64,000 bases of DNA from NCBI RefSeq assembly GCF_016405855.1, contig NZ_JAEFCA010000004.1, positions 406,075-470,074 on the forward strand, read 5' to 3'. Origin of the DNA: Flavobacterium sp. IB48. Lineage in GTDB: Bacteria > Bacteroidota > Bacteroidia > Flavobacteriales > Flavobacteriaceae. Of the stretch, positions 1 to 9,117 are shown one piece after another. The notes below the pieces were generated by a model, which did not search any database, had not been told where the DNA came from, and was given only the letters and a program-made list of their open reading frames with translations. Made by a program: the position numbers and the translations under genes. Every line of letters begins with the position of its first letter. Position 1 is the stretch's first letter.

Positions 1-246
1 AATGCTTTTAAGTTTAACGGCAAGACCTTATATATACATCTTAAAAATTGTCCTGTTCATCCGGAGCGTGATGAAAAGGAGCTTCCGACGGTTCTTTTGA
101 ACTCCGTTAAGGAAAATCCGAATACAACGATCGGAATTCCGTTTTCTGAGCACGTTCCTGACCTGACTGCTAAAGAAGATATTGCCGAAGTAAAAACATA
201 TTTGGCAAAATATTATCCAGATTTAAATTGGAATAATAAAAATTAA
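1..246 (+). CDS. C-terminal fragment of an unidentified protein
   Basis: The window opens inside an open frame that runs 81 codons to a TAA at 244-246. The visible tail is hydrophilic, has a single Cys and His close together near its start (NCPVH), and ends in an Asn-rich tail. I do not recognise the family. It lies about 165 nt upstream of the amino-sugar transporter on the same strand, so it may belong to the same catabolic locus, but that is only position. The start lies outside the window. Confidence 0.6.
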   Translation, partial: NAFKFNGKTLYIHLKNCPVHPERDEKELPTVLLNSVKENPNTTIGIPFSEHVPDLTAKEDIAEVKTYLAKYYPDLNWNNKN

Positions 247-291
247 CAAAACTTTCATATCTAAATTAGAGAATAAGGAAATTTAATGTAG

Positions 292-299
292 TACTTTTG
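292..299 (+). promoter_or_regulatory. -7 promoter box upstream of the sugar transporter
   Basis: TACTTTTG fits the Bacteroidota -7 consensus TANNTTTG. No TTG is found 17-23 bp upstream, so the -33 element is weak or absent. It would give a leader of about 105 nt for the transporter-nagB pair. Confidence 0.5.
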
Positions 300-411
300 T
301 TTTGCAAAAAAAATGCAGATATTTGCATAAATTACGCAATCAATAATGTGAGAGTTGATTCTAATTTAGATTTTGAATTAAATAAATCTATAACTAAATC
401 AACCAAAAATT

Positions 412-1791
412 ATGACAAACATTCAAAGTACATTACAGCTGGAGAAAAAAAGTACCATTGTTCCGATGGTAATTTTAACTTTATTGTTTTTTATTCTAGG
501 ATTTGTAACCTGGCTTAACGGACCACTAATTCCGTTTTTTGAATTAGCTTGCGAACTAACTTCTTCGCAAGCCTATTTTGTGACTTTCGCATTTTATATT
601 GCCTACTTTGTAATGGCAGTTCCTTCTTCTTACATTATTGAAAAAGTGGGATATAAAAACGGAATTTCTTTAGGATTATTGATTATCGCCGCGGGAGCAT
701 TTATGTTTTATCCAGCGGCTTCAAGTCGTACATTTCTCTTGTTTTTATTAGCTTTATTTATCATGGGAACTGGTTTGGCAGTTTTACAAACAGCTTCAAA
801 TCCGTATGTTGTTGTAATTGGCCCAAGAGAAAGTGCCGCTGCAAGAATCAGCGTTTTAGGAATTGCAAATAAATTGGCAGGTTTTGTTGCACCAATTGTG
901 CTTACTATTTTGGTTTTGTCTAATATGCAGGATTTTACCGCAGACAAAATTGCCTTGATGGATCAAGCTGCAAAAACTAGCGCATTAAATTCTCTTGCTT
1001 TACAATTGCAAACACCGTATCTTTATATGGGGCTGATTATTACAGTTTTAGCTTTAATGGTGAAATTTTCTCCTCTTCCAGAAATTGATTTAGGCGAAGA
1101 TGGAAATGTGTCAGAATTAAGTGTTTTTAAACAAATTAAAAATGCTTTTCAGCACCCACAGTTGGTTTTAGGAGTAATAACTCTAATGTTGTATTTATCT
1201 GCCGAAGTTTTGGCGGGAGATTCAATCGGAGCTTTCGGAAAACAGCTGGGAGTTTATGGTGAAGAAGGGAACTTTTATCTTAAATTAACCTCATTTACCA
1301 TGTCAGCAATGGTGATCGGCTATATTCTTGGTATAGTTTTGATTCCTAAATATGTTTCGCAAGTCACTGCTTTAAAAGTGTCTGGATTACTTGGTTTGGT
1401 GTTAGTTACGGCAATTGTTTTGATTTCTCCAAAGATAATGATTGCATTGCCTGGAACTCCAAATATACCATTGGTGATACTTTTAGTAGCGCTTTTGGGA
1501 CTAGCAAATGCATTGTGCTGGCCAGCAATATGGCCAATGGCTCTGCAGGATTTAGGAGGTTATACAAAGATTGGAAGTGCTATTTTGATTATGGGAATTA
1601 TCGGTGGAGCAGTTTTTCCACTTTTTTATGGAATGATCACCGAAAGTATCAATTCTGCAAATGTTGCAAAAAATATGCAAAATGTTTCAAAAAGTGGAAA
1701 TCAATTGGCGTACTTAATGTTGTTGCCTTCTTATGCAATGATTTTGTTTTATGCTGTGAAAGGGCATAAATATAGGAAATGGAATAGTTGA
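412..1791 (+). CDS. nagP: Sugar MFS transporter, FucP/NagP type (probable N-acetylglucosamine permease)
   Basis: A 459-residue inner-membrane protein with about 12 hydrophobic segments. It has features of the FucP-type glucose/galactose/GlcNAc permeases: a first helix running through GFVTWLNGPLIPF, a TM2-3 region with EKVGYKNG (the MFS loop 2-3 motif), and LQTASNPYVVVIGP in TM4. It should import a monosaccharide by proton symport. The next gene starts 24 nt downstream and is a GlcN-6-P deaminase, so GlcNAc is the likely substrate; the substrate is inferred from this context. The ATG at 412 gives a normal cytoplasmic N-terminus. Glucose, galactose or fucose transport cannot be excluded from sequence alone. 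Confidence 0.88.
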   Translation: MTNIQSTLQLEKKSTIVPMVILTLLFFILGFVTWLNGPLIPFFELACELTSSQAYFVTFAFYIAYFVMAVPSSYIIEKVGYKNGISLGLLIIAAGAFMFYPAASSRTFLLFLLALFIMGTGLAVLQTASNPYVVVIGPRESAAARISVLGIANKLAGFVAPIVLTILVLSNMQDFTADKIALMDQAAKTSALNSLALQLQTPYLYMGLIITVLALMVKFSPLPEIDLGEDGNVSELSVFKQIKNAFQHPQLVLGVITLMLYLSAEVLAGDSIGAFGKQLGVYGEEGNFYLKLTSFTMSAMVIGYILGIVLIPKYVSQVTALKVSGLLGLVLVTAIVLISPKIMIALPGTPNIPLVILLVALLGLANALCWPAIWPMALQDLGGYTKIGSAILIMGIIGGAVFPLFYGMITESINSANVAKNMQNVSKSGNQLAYLMLLPSYAMILFYAVKGHKYRKWNS

Positions 1792-1815
1792 ACAAAAAAT
1801 AAAAATTAATATATC

Positions 1816-3744
1816 ATGTTAAAAAGTAAAATCGACAAAGCAACAGGTTTCGAAAAACGATTCGAAAACATTAACACAGTTGTTTTTGAAAACTCAACGG
1901 ATGCTTCAAAAGAAGTAGCGCAGGAAATTGCGTCTTTAATCAAAGAAAAACAAAAAGAAGGAAAACCTTGTATTTTAGGATTAGCTACCGGTTCTTCTCC
2001 AAAAGGTTTGTATGCTGAATTAGTGCGTCTTCATAAAGAAGAAGGCTTGAGTTTCAAAAACGTAATCAGTTTTAACTTGGATGAGTATTATCCAATGGAA
2101 CCAAATTCAATCAACAGTTATGTTCGTTTCATGAAAGAACTTTTGTTTGATCATGTCGATATTTTACCTGAAAACGCTCACGTTCCAGACGGACTTTTAA
2201 CTAAAGAACAAATTGCAGATTACTGCCACGAATATGAAGCTAAAATTGAAGCTTTAGGCGGAATCGATCTTCAGATTCTTGGAATTGGAGGAAACGGGCA
2301 CATCGGATTTAATGAGTCTGGTTCACTTCAAAACTCTAAAACTCGTTTGGTGGCTTTAGATCATATTACAAGAGTTGCAGCAAGTAAAGATTTCTTTGGT
2401 TTAAATAATACGCCAAGAACTGCGATTACGCTTGGTGTTAAAAAAATCATGGAAGCAAAAAGAGTGATTTTGTTAGCTTGGGGTGAAGGAAAAGCAAACA
2501 TTGTAAAAAAATCTGTTGAAGATGAAGTTACAAACCGAGTTCCTGCTTCGTTCTTGCAAGAGCACAACAACGCAGTTTTTGTTTTAGACAAAGAAGCTTC
2601 TTCAAAATTAACGAGAATCAACAAGCCTTGGTTGGTTGAGAAAATTGTTTGGACAGACAAATTAACTCGTAAAGCAGTTTTAGGATTGGCACTAGATCTT
2701 AAAAAACCAATTTTAATGCTTACTGATGCAGATTATATAGAAAACGGTATGAGCGATTTGTTGGCAGATTCAGGTCCAGCTTATGACACTAATATTAAGA
2801 TATTTAATAAATTACAAAATACAATTACGGGTTGGCCAGGTGGAAAACCAAATGCAGACGATACAAATCGTCCTGAAAGAGCAGAGCCGGCAAAAAAACG
2901 TGTATTGATTTTTAGTCCGCATCCTGATGATGATATTATCAGTATGGGAGGAACTTTTATGCGTCTTCAAGAGCAAGGACACGAAGTGCATGTAGCGTAC
3001 CAAACGTCTGGAAACATTGCGGTGGCAGATGATGAAGCTTTACGTTTCGCAAGATTCGTAATTGATTACAATGAAAAATTCGGAATCAAAAGCGAAGAGG
3101 CAGATAATATCTACAAAAAAGCAGAAGCATTCTTGCAGAACAAAAAGAATAGTGAAATTGATATTCCAGAAGTTCGCTATATTAAAGGTTTAATCAGAAA
3201 AGGAGAGGCGAGAGCTACAAGTCATTTTGTTGGTCTTCCGGATTCTCAAATTCACTTTATGGAATTGCCTTTCTATGAAACAGGAACAATCGAGAAAAAA
3301 CCAATTGGACCAGAGGATATTCAGTTGACAGTAGATTTAATTGAAAAAATTAAACCGCACCAAATTTATGCAGCAGGAGATTTAGCAGATCCACACGGAA
3401 CACATAAAGTTTGTTTAGATGCTATTTTTGAGGCAGTTAAAGTTTTAAAACCTAAAGAATTCATGAACGACTGCTGGTTATGGTTATACCGTGGAGCTTG
3501 GCAAGAGTGGGGAATTGATGAAGTTGAAATGGCAGTTCCAATGAGTCCTGATCAGGTTTTGGCAAAACGTCACGGAATTTTCAAACACCAATCTCAAAAA
3601 GACGGTGTTGTTTTTCAAGGAACAGACGCAAGAGAGTTCTGGCAGAGAGCAGAAGACAGAAACCGTGAAACAGCAGAATTGTACCACCAATTAGGTCTTG
3701 CGACTTATGCTGCAATGGAGGCTTTTGTGAGATGGCACTATTAA
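1816..3744 (+). CDS. nagB: Glucosamine-6-phosphate deaminase fused to a PIG-L/LmbE deacetylase-like domain
   Basis: A 642-residue two-domain cytoplasmic enzyme. Residues about 20-280 are a NagB isomerase/deaminase domain (GlcN-6-P to fructose-6-P plus ammonia) with LGLATGSSPKG at 54-64, NLDEYYP at 87-93 and GIGGNGHIGFNE at 156-167. The catalytic loop has Asn160 where E. coli NagB has Asp141, as in many Gram-positive and Bacteroidota enzymes; His162 and Glu167 are kept. Residues about 360-640 form a PIG-L/LmbE domain with the metal motif HPDDD at 369-373. Ordinary NagB is about 260 residues, so this is the long Bacteroidota form. The second domain might deacetylate a GlcNAc derivative, which would make a separate NagA unnecessary; that is inference. 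It is probably cotranscribed with nagP. Confidence 0.93.
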   Translation: MLKSKIDKATGFEKRFENINTVVFENSTDASKEVAQEIASLIKEKQKEGKPCILGLATGSSPKGLYAELVRLHKEEGLSFKNVISFNLDEYYPMEPNSINSYVRFMKELLFDHVDILPENAHVPDGLLTKEQIADYCHEYEAKIEALGGIDLQILGIGGNGHIGFNESGSLQNSKTRLVALDHITRVAASKDFFGLNNTPRTAITLGVKKIMEAKRVILLAWGEGKANIVKKSVEDEVTNRVPASFLQEHNNAVFVLDKEASSKLTRINKPWLVEKIVWTDKLTRKAVLGLALDLKKPILMLTDADYIENGMSDLLADSGPAYDTNIKIFNKLQNTITGWPGGKPNADDTNRPERAEPAKKRVLIFSPHPDDDIISMGGTFMRLQEQGHEVHVAYQTSGNIAVADDEALRFARFVIDYNEKFGIKSEEADNIYKKAEAFLQNKKNSEIDIPEVRYIKGLIRKGEARATSHFVGLPDSQIHFMELPFYETGTIEKKPIGPEDIQLTVDLIEKIKPHQIYAAGDLADPHGTHKVCLDAIFEAVKVLKPKEFMNDCWLWLYRGAWQEWGIDEVEMAVPMSPDQVLAKRHGIFKHQSQKDGVVFQGTDAREFWQRAEDRNRETAELYHQLGLATYAAMEAFVRWHY

Positions 3745-3777
3745 GATTTTAAGTTGCTAAGGTTTTGAGATTCTAAG
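3738..3777 (+). repeat. Octamer array (NNNCTAAG type), 5 units, starts in the nagB stop codon
   Basis: Five contiguous 8-bp units: CTATTAAG (contains the nagB TAA), ATTTTAAG, TTGCTAAG, GTTTTGAG, ATTCTAAG. The period is exactly 8. It lies between the stop codon and the terminator at 3828-3878, so it should be transcribed as 3' UTR in sense orientation. Matching arrays occur at 3885, 18092, 18208 and 20526. Confidence 0.8.
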
Positions 3778-3827
3778 TTTTTTTTAGTCTTTTAGAAAAT
3801 TAGTAATAAAGCTTAAATAATATTTTT

Positions 3828-3878
3828 GAAGCAGGAAGAGGGAACGAAAATAGGTTCTTTTTTCTTGCTTCTTTTTTT
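3828..3878 (+). terminator. Rho-independent terminator of nagP-nagB
   Basis: An 18-bp stem (arms 3828-3845 and 3854-3871, with several G-U pairs) closes an 8-nt loop and is followed by seven T. Confidence 0.75.
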
Positions 3879-3884
3879 GTTTAG

Positions 3885-3916
3885 ATTCTAAGTTGCTGAG
3901 TTGCTGAGAAGCTAAG
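3885..3916 (+). repeat. Second octamer array, 4 units
   Basis: Units ATTCTAAG, TTGCTGAG, TTGCTGAG and AAGCTAAG follow one another without gaps just past the terminator. They are followed at 3920-3949 by two AATCTGTG-type units spaced 19 bp apart, resembling the roughly 10-bp family seen at 13613. The rest of 3745-4039 shows no gene. Confidence 0.75.
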
Positions 3917-4039
3917 TTATAATCTGTGAGAATCCTTTTAATCTGTGGCAAAAGAAAAAATAAATGGTAGTTTTGTATAAAATGAAATAAGCAGAAAATC
4001 TATAAAATCTTTCTTCTTGCTTCTTTCTTCTTAAAAACT

Positions 4040-4270
4040 ATGGATCAAGACAAAAAACAACTCATAAAATTAGCCCACACCAAAATGCCTTTCGGAAAAT
4101 ACGAGGGAAAATATTTGATAGATTTACCTGAATATTACGTAGTTTGGTATCATAACAAAGGATTTCCAAAAGGAGAATTAGGACAACAATTACAATTAAT
4201 TTATGAGTTGAAATTGAACGGATTGGAAGAATTGATTCGAAATATCAAAAAACAATATCCAAAACCTTAA
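4040..4270 (+). CDS. DUF3820 family protein
   Basis: A 76-residue soluble protein with the family hallmarks MPFGKYEGKYLIDLPEYYVVW near residue 15, followed by a KGFPKG turn and a C-terminal amphipathic helix. DUF3820 proteins are about 70-80 residues long, so this is complete. Their biochemical function is not established; a relation to a small quorum-sensing-regulated factor has been named for the family. It appears to be a single gene, flanked by repeat-rich DNA upstream and by a separate membrane-protein gene about 100 nt downstream. Confidence 0.85.
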   Translation: MDQDKKQLIKLAHTKMPFGKYEGKYLIDLPEYYVVWYHNKGFPKGELGQQLQLIYELKLNGLEELIRNIKKQYPKP

Positions 4271-4374
4271 TTCAGAAAAAGAAGGTTAATTTAATTGTTA
4301 ATAACTTAGATTCTATAGTTATAGTTTGTGTTAGTCGTTTTCTATTTTTGTCTGAACTAACAAAACAATTTTTT

Positions 4375-4785
4375 ATGGAAAACAATTTACCTTCTTCAAA
4401 TGCTGGTCAGTCGCTAGGTATTATCGCTTTAATTTTTGGTATTATAGGTGTATTGGCAGCATTTATCCCTTGCTTTGGTTTTATAGCTGTAATATTTGGC
4501 GTCCTTGCGATTGTGTTTGGAGCTATTGCTTTAAATCAAGCAAAAAAAGAAAATGCATCGACTTCTTTGCCGAAAGCGGGTCTTTATTTAGGAATCGCAG
4601 CAACAGTTTTTGTTATTATCTGGGTTGCTATTTTTGTAGGCTCAGTAGGTTCTATGGCTTTAGAACACAAAGATGAAATTAAGAGAGCTTTAGATTCTGT
4701 CAAAATAGAAAAAATAGAAACAGATGATTCTTTAAATGTAAAAGTACAGGTAGATTCTACTACAATAGAAACTACTGTAAAATAA
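4375..4785 (+). CDS. DUF4190 domain membrane protein
   Basis: A 136-residue protein with three predicted membrane segments: LGIIALIFGIIGVLAA, a second one through AVIFGVLAIVFGAIAL, and a third around LYLGIAATVFVIIW. The Gly-rich paired helices separated by a short KK-rich turn are typical of DUF4190. A hydrophilic C-terminal tail of about 40 residues carries the charged end. I place the start at the ATG at 4375 because the in-frame TTG 27 nt upstream would only add polar residues. The function is unknown. The next gene begins 12 nt after its stop, so the two are probably cotranscribed. Confidence 0.8.
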   Translation: MENNLPSSNAGQSLGIIALIFGIIGVLAAFIPCFGFIAVIFGVLAIVFGAIALNQAKKENASTSLPKAGLYLGIAATVFVIIWVAIFVGSVGSMALEHKDEIKRALDSVKIEKIETDDSLNVKVQVDSTTIETTVK

Positions 4786-4797
4786 TTTCTTGAATAA

Positions 4798-5187
4798 ATG
4801 TTTCTTTCCCAAGAAATTGATTCTTATAAAAAGATAAACGTAATTCTGGCTTTCCTAATTATGTTTGTCTTTTTTTATTGCTTTTTTCTTCCCTATTTAA
4901 ATTTTGGTTTGCAATCATCCTGTGAAGGATTGCCTTTGGCATACTGTAAAAGCCGCGGACTTACAAGAGCTTTTTCTCAAATCCTTCGATTTCATTTTCA
5001 GGAGGCGATTATTTACAATCCATTTTCTATAAAAATTTTTTGTTTCTTTTTCTTTCAGCTTATTGCTAGATTTTTGATTAATTGGATCATTTCTTTTTCC
5101 ATATTCAAAAAAGTATTAATTTTTGATGTATCTATAAGCGCACTTTCTTTCCTTTTTTGTTTTTATAATTTAATACTCCCTTATTAG
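4798..5187 (+). CDS. DUF2752-like membrane protein
   Basis: A 129-residue protein with three predicted membrane helices. The stretch CKSRGLTRAF, followed by FHFQEAIIYNPF, corresponds to the DUF2752 core, where the usual form is a CPGCGLTRA turn followed by a helix containing A..NP. Here the first cysteine pair is altered. The gene is very rich in Phe and Ile. It lies 12 nt downstream of the DUF4190 gene, a pairing seen in many Bacteroidota, which suggests a shared but unknown membrane role. The assignment rests on the RGLTRAF/NP pattern. Confidence 0.72.
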   Translation: MFLSQEIDSYKKINVILAFLIMFVFFYCFFLPYLNFGLQSSCEGLPLAYCKSRGLTRAFSQILRFHFQEAIIYNPFSIKIFCFFFFQLIARFLINWIISFSIFKKVLIFDVSISALSFLFCFYNLILPY

Positions 5188-5331
5188 AAATTAATTACAT
5201 TGTGTTTTTTAGTTTTAGTTATGAATTTTTAGCTAATAATGATAAAAAGCATTCATTTTGATAATATAATTGATAGGGAAGTATATAAAATAAAATGTGC
5301 TTAAAATTTTAAAAATTATCTCATTCTGGAA

Positions 5332-5364
5332 TTGATAAATTGTCTAATTAAATTTGTACTTTTG
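5332..5364 (+). promoter_or_regulatory. Promoter of pyrG
   Basis: -33 TTG at 5332-5334 and -7 TACTTTTG at 5357-5364, with a 22-bp spacer, fit the Bacteroidota consensus. Transcription should begin about 30 nt before the ATG at 5404. Confidence 0.65.
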
Positions 5365-5403
5365 CCAAGTTTTTTACACAACTACTTACAAACAAACAAC
5401 AGA

Positions 5404-7020
5404 ATGAATCAAACAAAATATATTTTTGTTACAGGAGGTGTGACCTCTTCATTAGGAAAAGGGATTATCGCGGCATCTTTGGCAAAATTGTTACAAGGAA
5501 GAGGATACCGCACTACAATTCAGAAATTTGATCCATATATTAACGTAGATCCGGGGACACTAAACCCGTACGAGCACGGAGAATGTTATGTGACAGATGA
5601 TGGAGCTGAAACGGACTTAGACTTAGGGCACTACGAGCGTTTCTTGAACGTTCCTACTTCTCAGGCTAATAATGTTACTACAGGAAGAGTTTATCTTTCG
5701 GTTATTGAAAAAGAAAGAAGAGGAGAATTTTTAGGAAAAACAGTTCAGGTTGTTCCTCATATCACAAACGAGATCAAAGACAGAATGCAATTGCTAGGTA
5801 AATCTGGCGATTATGATATTGTAATTACTGAAATTGGTGGAACGGTTGGTGATATCGAATCTCTACCTTATATAGAATCTGTTCGTCAATTAGTTTGGGA
5901 GTTAGGTGAAAATAACGGAATTGTTATTCACTTGACATTAGTTCCTTACTTGGCTGCTGCAGGTGAGTTGAAAACAAAACCAACACAGCACTCTGTTAAA
6001 ACTTTAATGGAGAGCGGTATTAAAGCAGATATTTTGGTTTGTAGAACAGAGCACGAATTGTCTCAGGAATTACGCCAGAAATTAGCTTTATTCTGTAATG
6101 TGAAGAAAGAAGCGGTTATTCAGTCAATTGATGCTTCTACTATATATGAAGTTCCAAACTTAATGCTTGAAGAAGGATTAGACGTTGTAGCTTTAAAGAA
6201 ATTAGATTTACCTAAAAAAGCATCTCCAGATCTTAAAAACTGGAATACTTTCTTAAAAAGATTAAAAAGCCCAAAACAAACAGTAAACATTGGTTTGGTT
6301 GGGAAATATGTAGAAATGCAGGATTGCTACAAATCTATTTTAGAGGCGTTCATTCATGCAGGAGCTGCAAACGAAACAAAAGTAAACGTAATTTCTATTC
6401 ACTCAGAGCATATCAATGCTGATAACGTAGAAGAGAAATTAGGCTCTCTAGACGGAGTTTTAGTTGCTCCAGGTTTTGGAGAAAGAGGTATTGAAGGAAA
6501 AATTGAAGCAGTTCGTTTTGTACGTGAAAACAACATTCCTTTCTTCGGAATCTGTTTAGGAATGCAGATGTCTGTTATCGAATATTCTAGAAATATTTTA
6601 GGATATGCAGAAGCAAACTCTACAGAGATGAACGATAAAACGTCTCATCCGGTTGTGAGTTTAATGGAAGAACAGAAAAATGTAACCGATAAAGGAGGAA
6701 CAATGCGTTTAGGTGCTTGGAAATGCGATATTAAACCAGACACTTTAGCGTATAGAATTTACGGAGAAAAAACTATTTCGGAGCGTCACCGCCACCGTTA
6801 TGAGTACAACAATAAATATGCTGATGAATTGCAAAAAGCTGGTTTAAAAGCTTCGGGAGTTAACCCTGATACAGGTTTAGTAGAAATCGTAGAGCTTGAA
6901 AACCACCCATTTTTCATTGGTGTACAATACCACCCAGAATACAAGAGTACAGTTGCAAATCCGCACCCAATCTTTGTAAACTTTGTGGCAGCTGCAGTAA
7001 ATGCGCATAAAAAACAGTAA
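5404..7020 (+). CDS. pyrG: CTP synthase (glutamine-hydrolysing)
   Basis: A 538-residue cytoplasmic enzyme that makes CTP from UTP, ATP and glutamine. The N-terminal synthetase half begins FVTGGVTSSLGKG with the P-loop. The C-terminal half is a class I glutamine amidotransferase with the nucleophile in GICLGMQ and the His/Glu pair in HPEYKS. Length and order match the family. I start at the ATG at 5404; an upstream in-frame TTG at 5332 overlaps the promoter and would add 24 non-family residues. yidC follows 79 nt downstream, the usual flavobacterial arrangement. Nothing in the sequence suggests special regulation. Confidence 0.98.
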   Translation: MNQTKYIFVTGGVTSSLGKGIIAASLAKLLQGRGYRTTIQKFDPYINVDPGTLNPYEHGECYVTDDGAETDLDLGHYERFLNVPTSQANNVTTGRVYLSVIEKERRGEFLGKTVQVVPHITNEIKDRMQLLGKSGDYDIVITEIGGTVGDIESLPYIESVRQLVWELGENNGIVIHLTLVPYLAAAGELKTKPTQHSVKTLMESGIKADILVCRTEHELSQELRQKLALFCNVKKEAVIQSIDASTIYEVPNLMLEEGLDVVALKKLDLPKKASPDLKNWNTFLKRLKSPKQTVNIGLVGKYVEMQDCYKSILEAFIHAGAANETKVNVISIHSEHINADNVEEKLGSLDGVLVAPGFGERGIEGKIEAVRFVRENNIPFFGICLGMQMSVIEYSRNILGYAEANSTEMNDKTSHPVVSLMEEQKNVTDKGGTMRLGAWKCDIKPDTLAYRIYGEKTISERHRHRYEYNNKYADELQKAGLKASGVNPDTGLVEIVELENHPFFIGVQYHPEYKSTVANPHPIFVNFVAAAVNAHKKQ

Positions 7021-7099
7021 TTAATATTTTGAGAAACTTGTAACTTTTGAGACAAACTCATTACTAATAAGCTTCAATGAATAACTTTTTTAAATTATA

Positions 7100-9022
7100 A
7101 TGGAAGAAAAAAAATTAGACCTCAATTCAATCATTGGTTTTGTATTGATCTTTGGAATTTTGATTTGGATTATGTATCAAAATCAGCCTTCTGAAAAAGA
7201 AATCGCTGCTGAAAAAGCCAAGAAAGAATTAGTTGCTAAACAAGAAGCACAAGCAAAAGCAGATAAAGCAAAAACGGCATCATTACCAGCTGCAGCTGTA
7301 ACTCCTGGAGATACAGTTCAATTGGCGCAATTGCAAAAAACTTTAGGAGGATTTGCTTATTCTGCAACACTTCCTTCTGCAAAAGAAGCTTTTACTACAA
7401 TCGAAAACGAAAAATTAAGATTGAAGATTGCTAATAAAGGTGGATATATTGTTGAAGCTACTTTAAAAGAATTCGAAAGATTAAAAAAAGGTTCTGGTGA
7501 GTTAGTTGAGTTAATTAAAAATAATAACTCAAACTTAAATTTACAGCTTCTTACTACAGATAATAGAACATTAAATTCTAAAGATTTATATTTTGAGCCA
7601 ACATTAGAAAAAATTGGTGCAGACCAAGTTCTTTCTATGCGTTTGAAAGCTGGAGCTAATGAATTTTTAGAATATAAATACATTCTTAAACCAAACGATT
7701 ATTTAGTTGGTTTTGATATTCGTTCTCAAGGTTTAAACAGAGTTTTAAATTCTGCTAAACTAGTTGATTTGCAATGGGATTTAAAAACATACAGAAACGA
7801 AAAAAGCGTTGCGTATGAAAACCGTTATGCACAAATTGATTACAAATACGAAGAATCAAAATACAACAACGTAAGTTCGCACGGACAAGGTAAAGAAGAA
7901 ACCCCTACAAAAGTTAGTTATGTAGCGTTCAAACAGCATTTCTTTACTACAATTTTATCTACAGATAAACCTTTTGAAACTTCAAAATTACAATCTGACG
8001 ATTTAGTTAAAGATGATAAAATTGATACTGTTTTCACAAAACAGTTTAGAGCTAATTTGCCTTTAGCGTTTTCAAATGGAGAGATCGATTACAAAATGAA
8101 TTTGTACATGGGTCCTGCAGATTACAAAACTTTAAAAGCATACGATAAAAACTTCGAAAAGATTATTCCATTAGGATGGGGAATCTTTGGATGGATCAAC
8201 AAATGGATTTTCATTCCGTTATTCGGATTCTTAAGTTCAACAATCGGTTTATCATTAGGTATTGCGATTATTATCTTTACAATTATCATCAAATTGGCCA
8301 TGTCGCCAATTACTTATAAGTCATTCTTGTCTCAGGCTAAAATGAAAGTTTTAAGACCTGATATTGCAGAGTTGGGAGAAAAATTCAAAAAAGACCCAAT
8401 GAAGAAACAACAGGAAACAATGAAACTGTACAACAAAGCGGGTGTAAACCCAATGGCAGGATGTATTCCTGCATTGATTCAGTTGCCTTTCATGTATGCA
8501 TCGTTCCAGTTTTTCCCTGCAGCATTTGAATTAAGACAAAAAAGCTTCCTTTGGGCAGACGATTTATCTTCTTTTGACTCGGTGGTAAAATTACCATTCA
8601 ATATTCCAATGTACGGAGATCACATCAGTTTGTTCCCAATCTTGGCGGCAATTGCGATTTTCTTCTACATGAAAATGACTTCAGGAGACCAACAAATGGC
8701 AGCTCCTCAGCAAGAAGGTATGCCAGATATGGCAAAAATGATGAAAATCATGATTTATGTTTCGCCATTAATGATGTTGATTTTCTTCAATAATTACGGA
8801 TCAGGATTGAGTTTGTATAACTTTATTTCAAACTTAATTACAATCGGAATTATGTTTGTTATCAAGAATTATATTGTAGACAGTGATAAAATTCACGCTC
8901 AAATTCAAGAAAACAAACAAAGAGAGCCTAAAAAGCCAAGTAAGTTCCAACAGCGTCTTCAAGATGTAATGGAACAGCAAGAAGCAGCAAAAGCTCAAGC
9001 ACAGAATAAAAAGAAGAAATAA
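7100..9022 (+). CDS. yidC: Membrane protein insertase YidC
   Basis: A 640-residue inner-membrane insertase. One N-terminal TM (residues about 10-25) is followed by an Ala/Lys-rich linker and a large periplasmic beta domain (about 90-350). The conserved C-terminal hydrophobic core starts near GWINKWIFIPLFGFL, includes the GVNPMAGCIPALIQLPF segment, and ends with a Lys-rich cytoplasmic tail that can contact the ribosome. It inserts membrane proteins alone or with SecYEG. Length is normal for Bacteroidota. It lies downstream of pyrG on the same strand and is closed by a strong terminator at 9031. Confidence 0.97.
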   Translation: MEEKKLDLNSIIGFVLIFGILIWIMYQNQPSEKEIAAEKAKKELVAKQEAQAKADKAKTASLPAAAVTPGDTVQLAQLQKTLGGFAYSATLPSAKEAFTTIENEKLRLKIANKGGYIVEATLKEFERLKKGSGELVELIKNNNSNLNLQLLTTDNRTLNSKDLYFEPTLEKIGADQVLSMRLKAGANEFLEYKYILKPNDYLVGFDIRSQGLNRVLNSAKLVDLQWDLKTYRNEKSVAYENRYAQIDYKYEESKYNNVSSHGQGKEETPTKVSYVAFKQHFFTTILSTDKPFETSKLQSDDLVKDDKIDTVFTKQFRANLPLAFSNGEIDYKMNLYMGPADYKTLKAYDKNFEKIIPLGWGIFGWINKWIFIPLFGFLSSTIGLSLGIAIIIFTIIIKLAMSPITYKSFLSQAKMKVLRPDIAELGEKFKKDPMKKQQETMKLYNKAGVNPMAGCIPALIQLPFMYASFQFFPAAFELRQKSFLWADDLSSFDSVVKLPFNIPMYGDHISLFPILAAIAIFFYMKMTSGDQQMAAPQQEGMPDMAKMMKIMIYVSPLMMLIFFNNYGSGLSLYNFISNLITIGIMFVIKNYIVDSDKIHAQIQENKQREPKKPSKFQQRLQDVMEQQEAAKAQAQNKKKK

Positions 9023-9030
9023 TTCTAAAT

Positions 9031-9062
9031 AAAAAAAATCTCGATTTATCGGGATTTTTTTA
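9031..9062 (+). terminator. Terminator after yidC
   Basis: A 13-bp stem with one wobble pair (AAAAAATCTCGAT pairing with ATCGGGATTTTTT), a 2-nt loop and a T run. The A-tract on the other side makes it potentially bidirectional. Confidence 0.85.
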
Positions 9063-9117
9063 TACCATTATACTTTATAATTAAGATTTTCGTTAAGCTT
9101 AAAAAATAGAATTTATT

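Noticed and set aside
297..518. 73-residue open frame overlapping the sugar transporter start
   Set aside because: It overlaps the promoter region and the N-terminus of the transporter in another frame; no family features.
2361..2660. 99-residue minus-strand frame inside nagB
   Set aside because: It is fully antisense to a conserved enzyme domain and has no own promoter.
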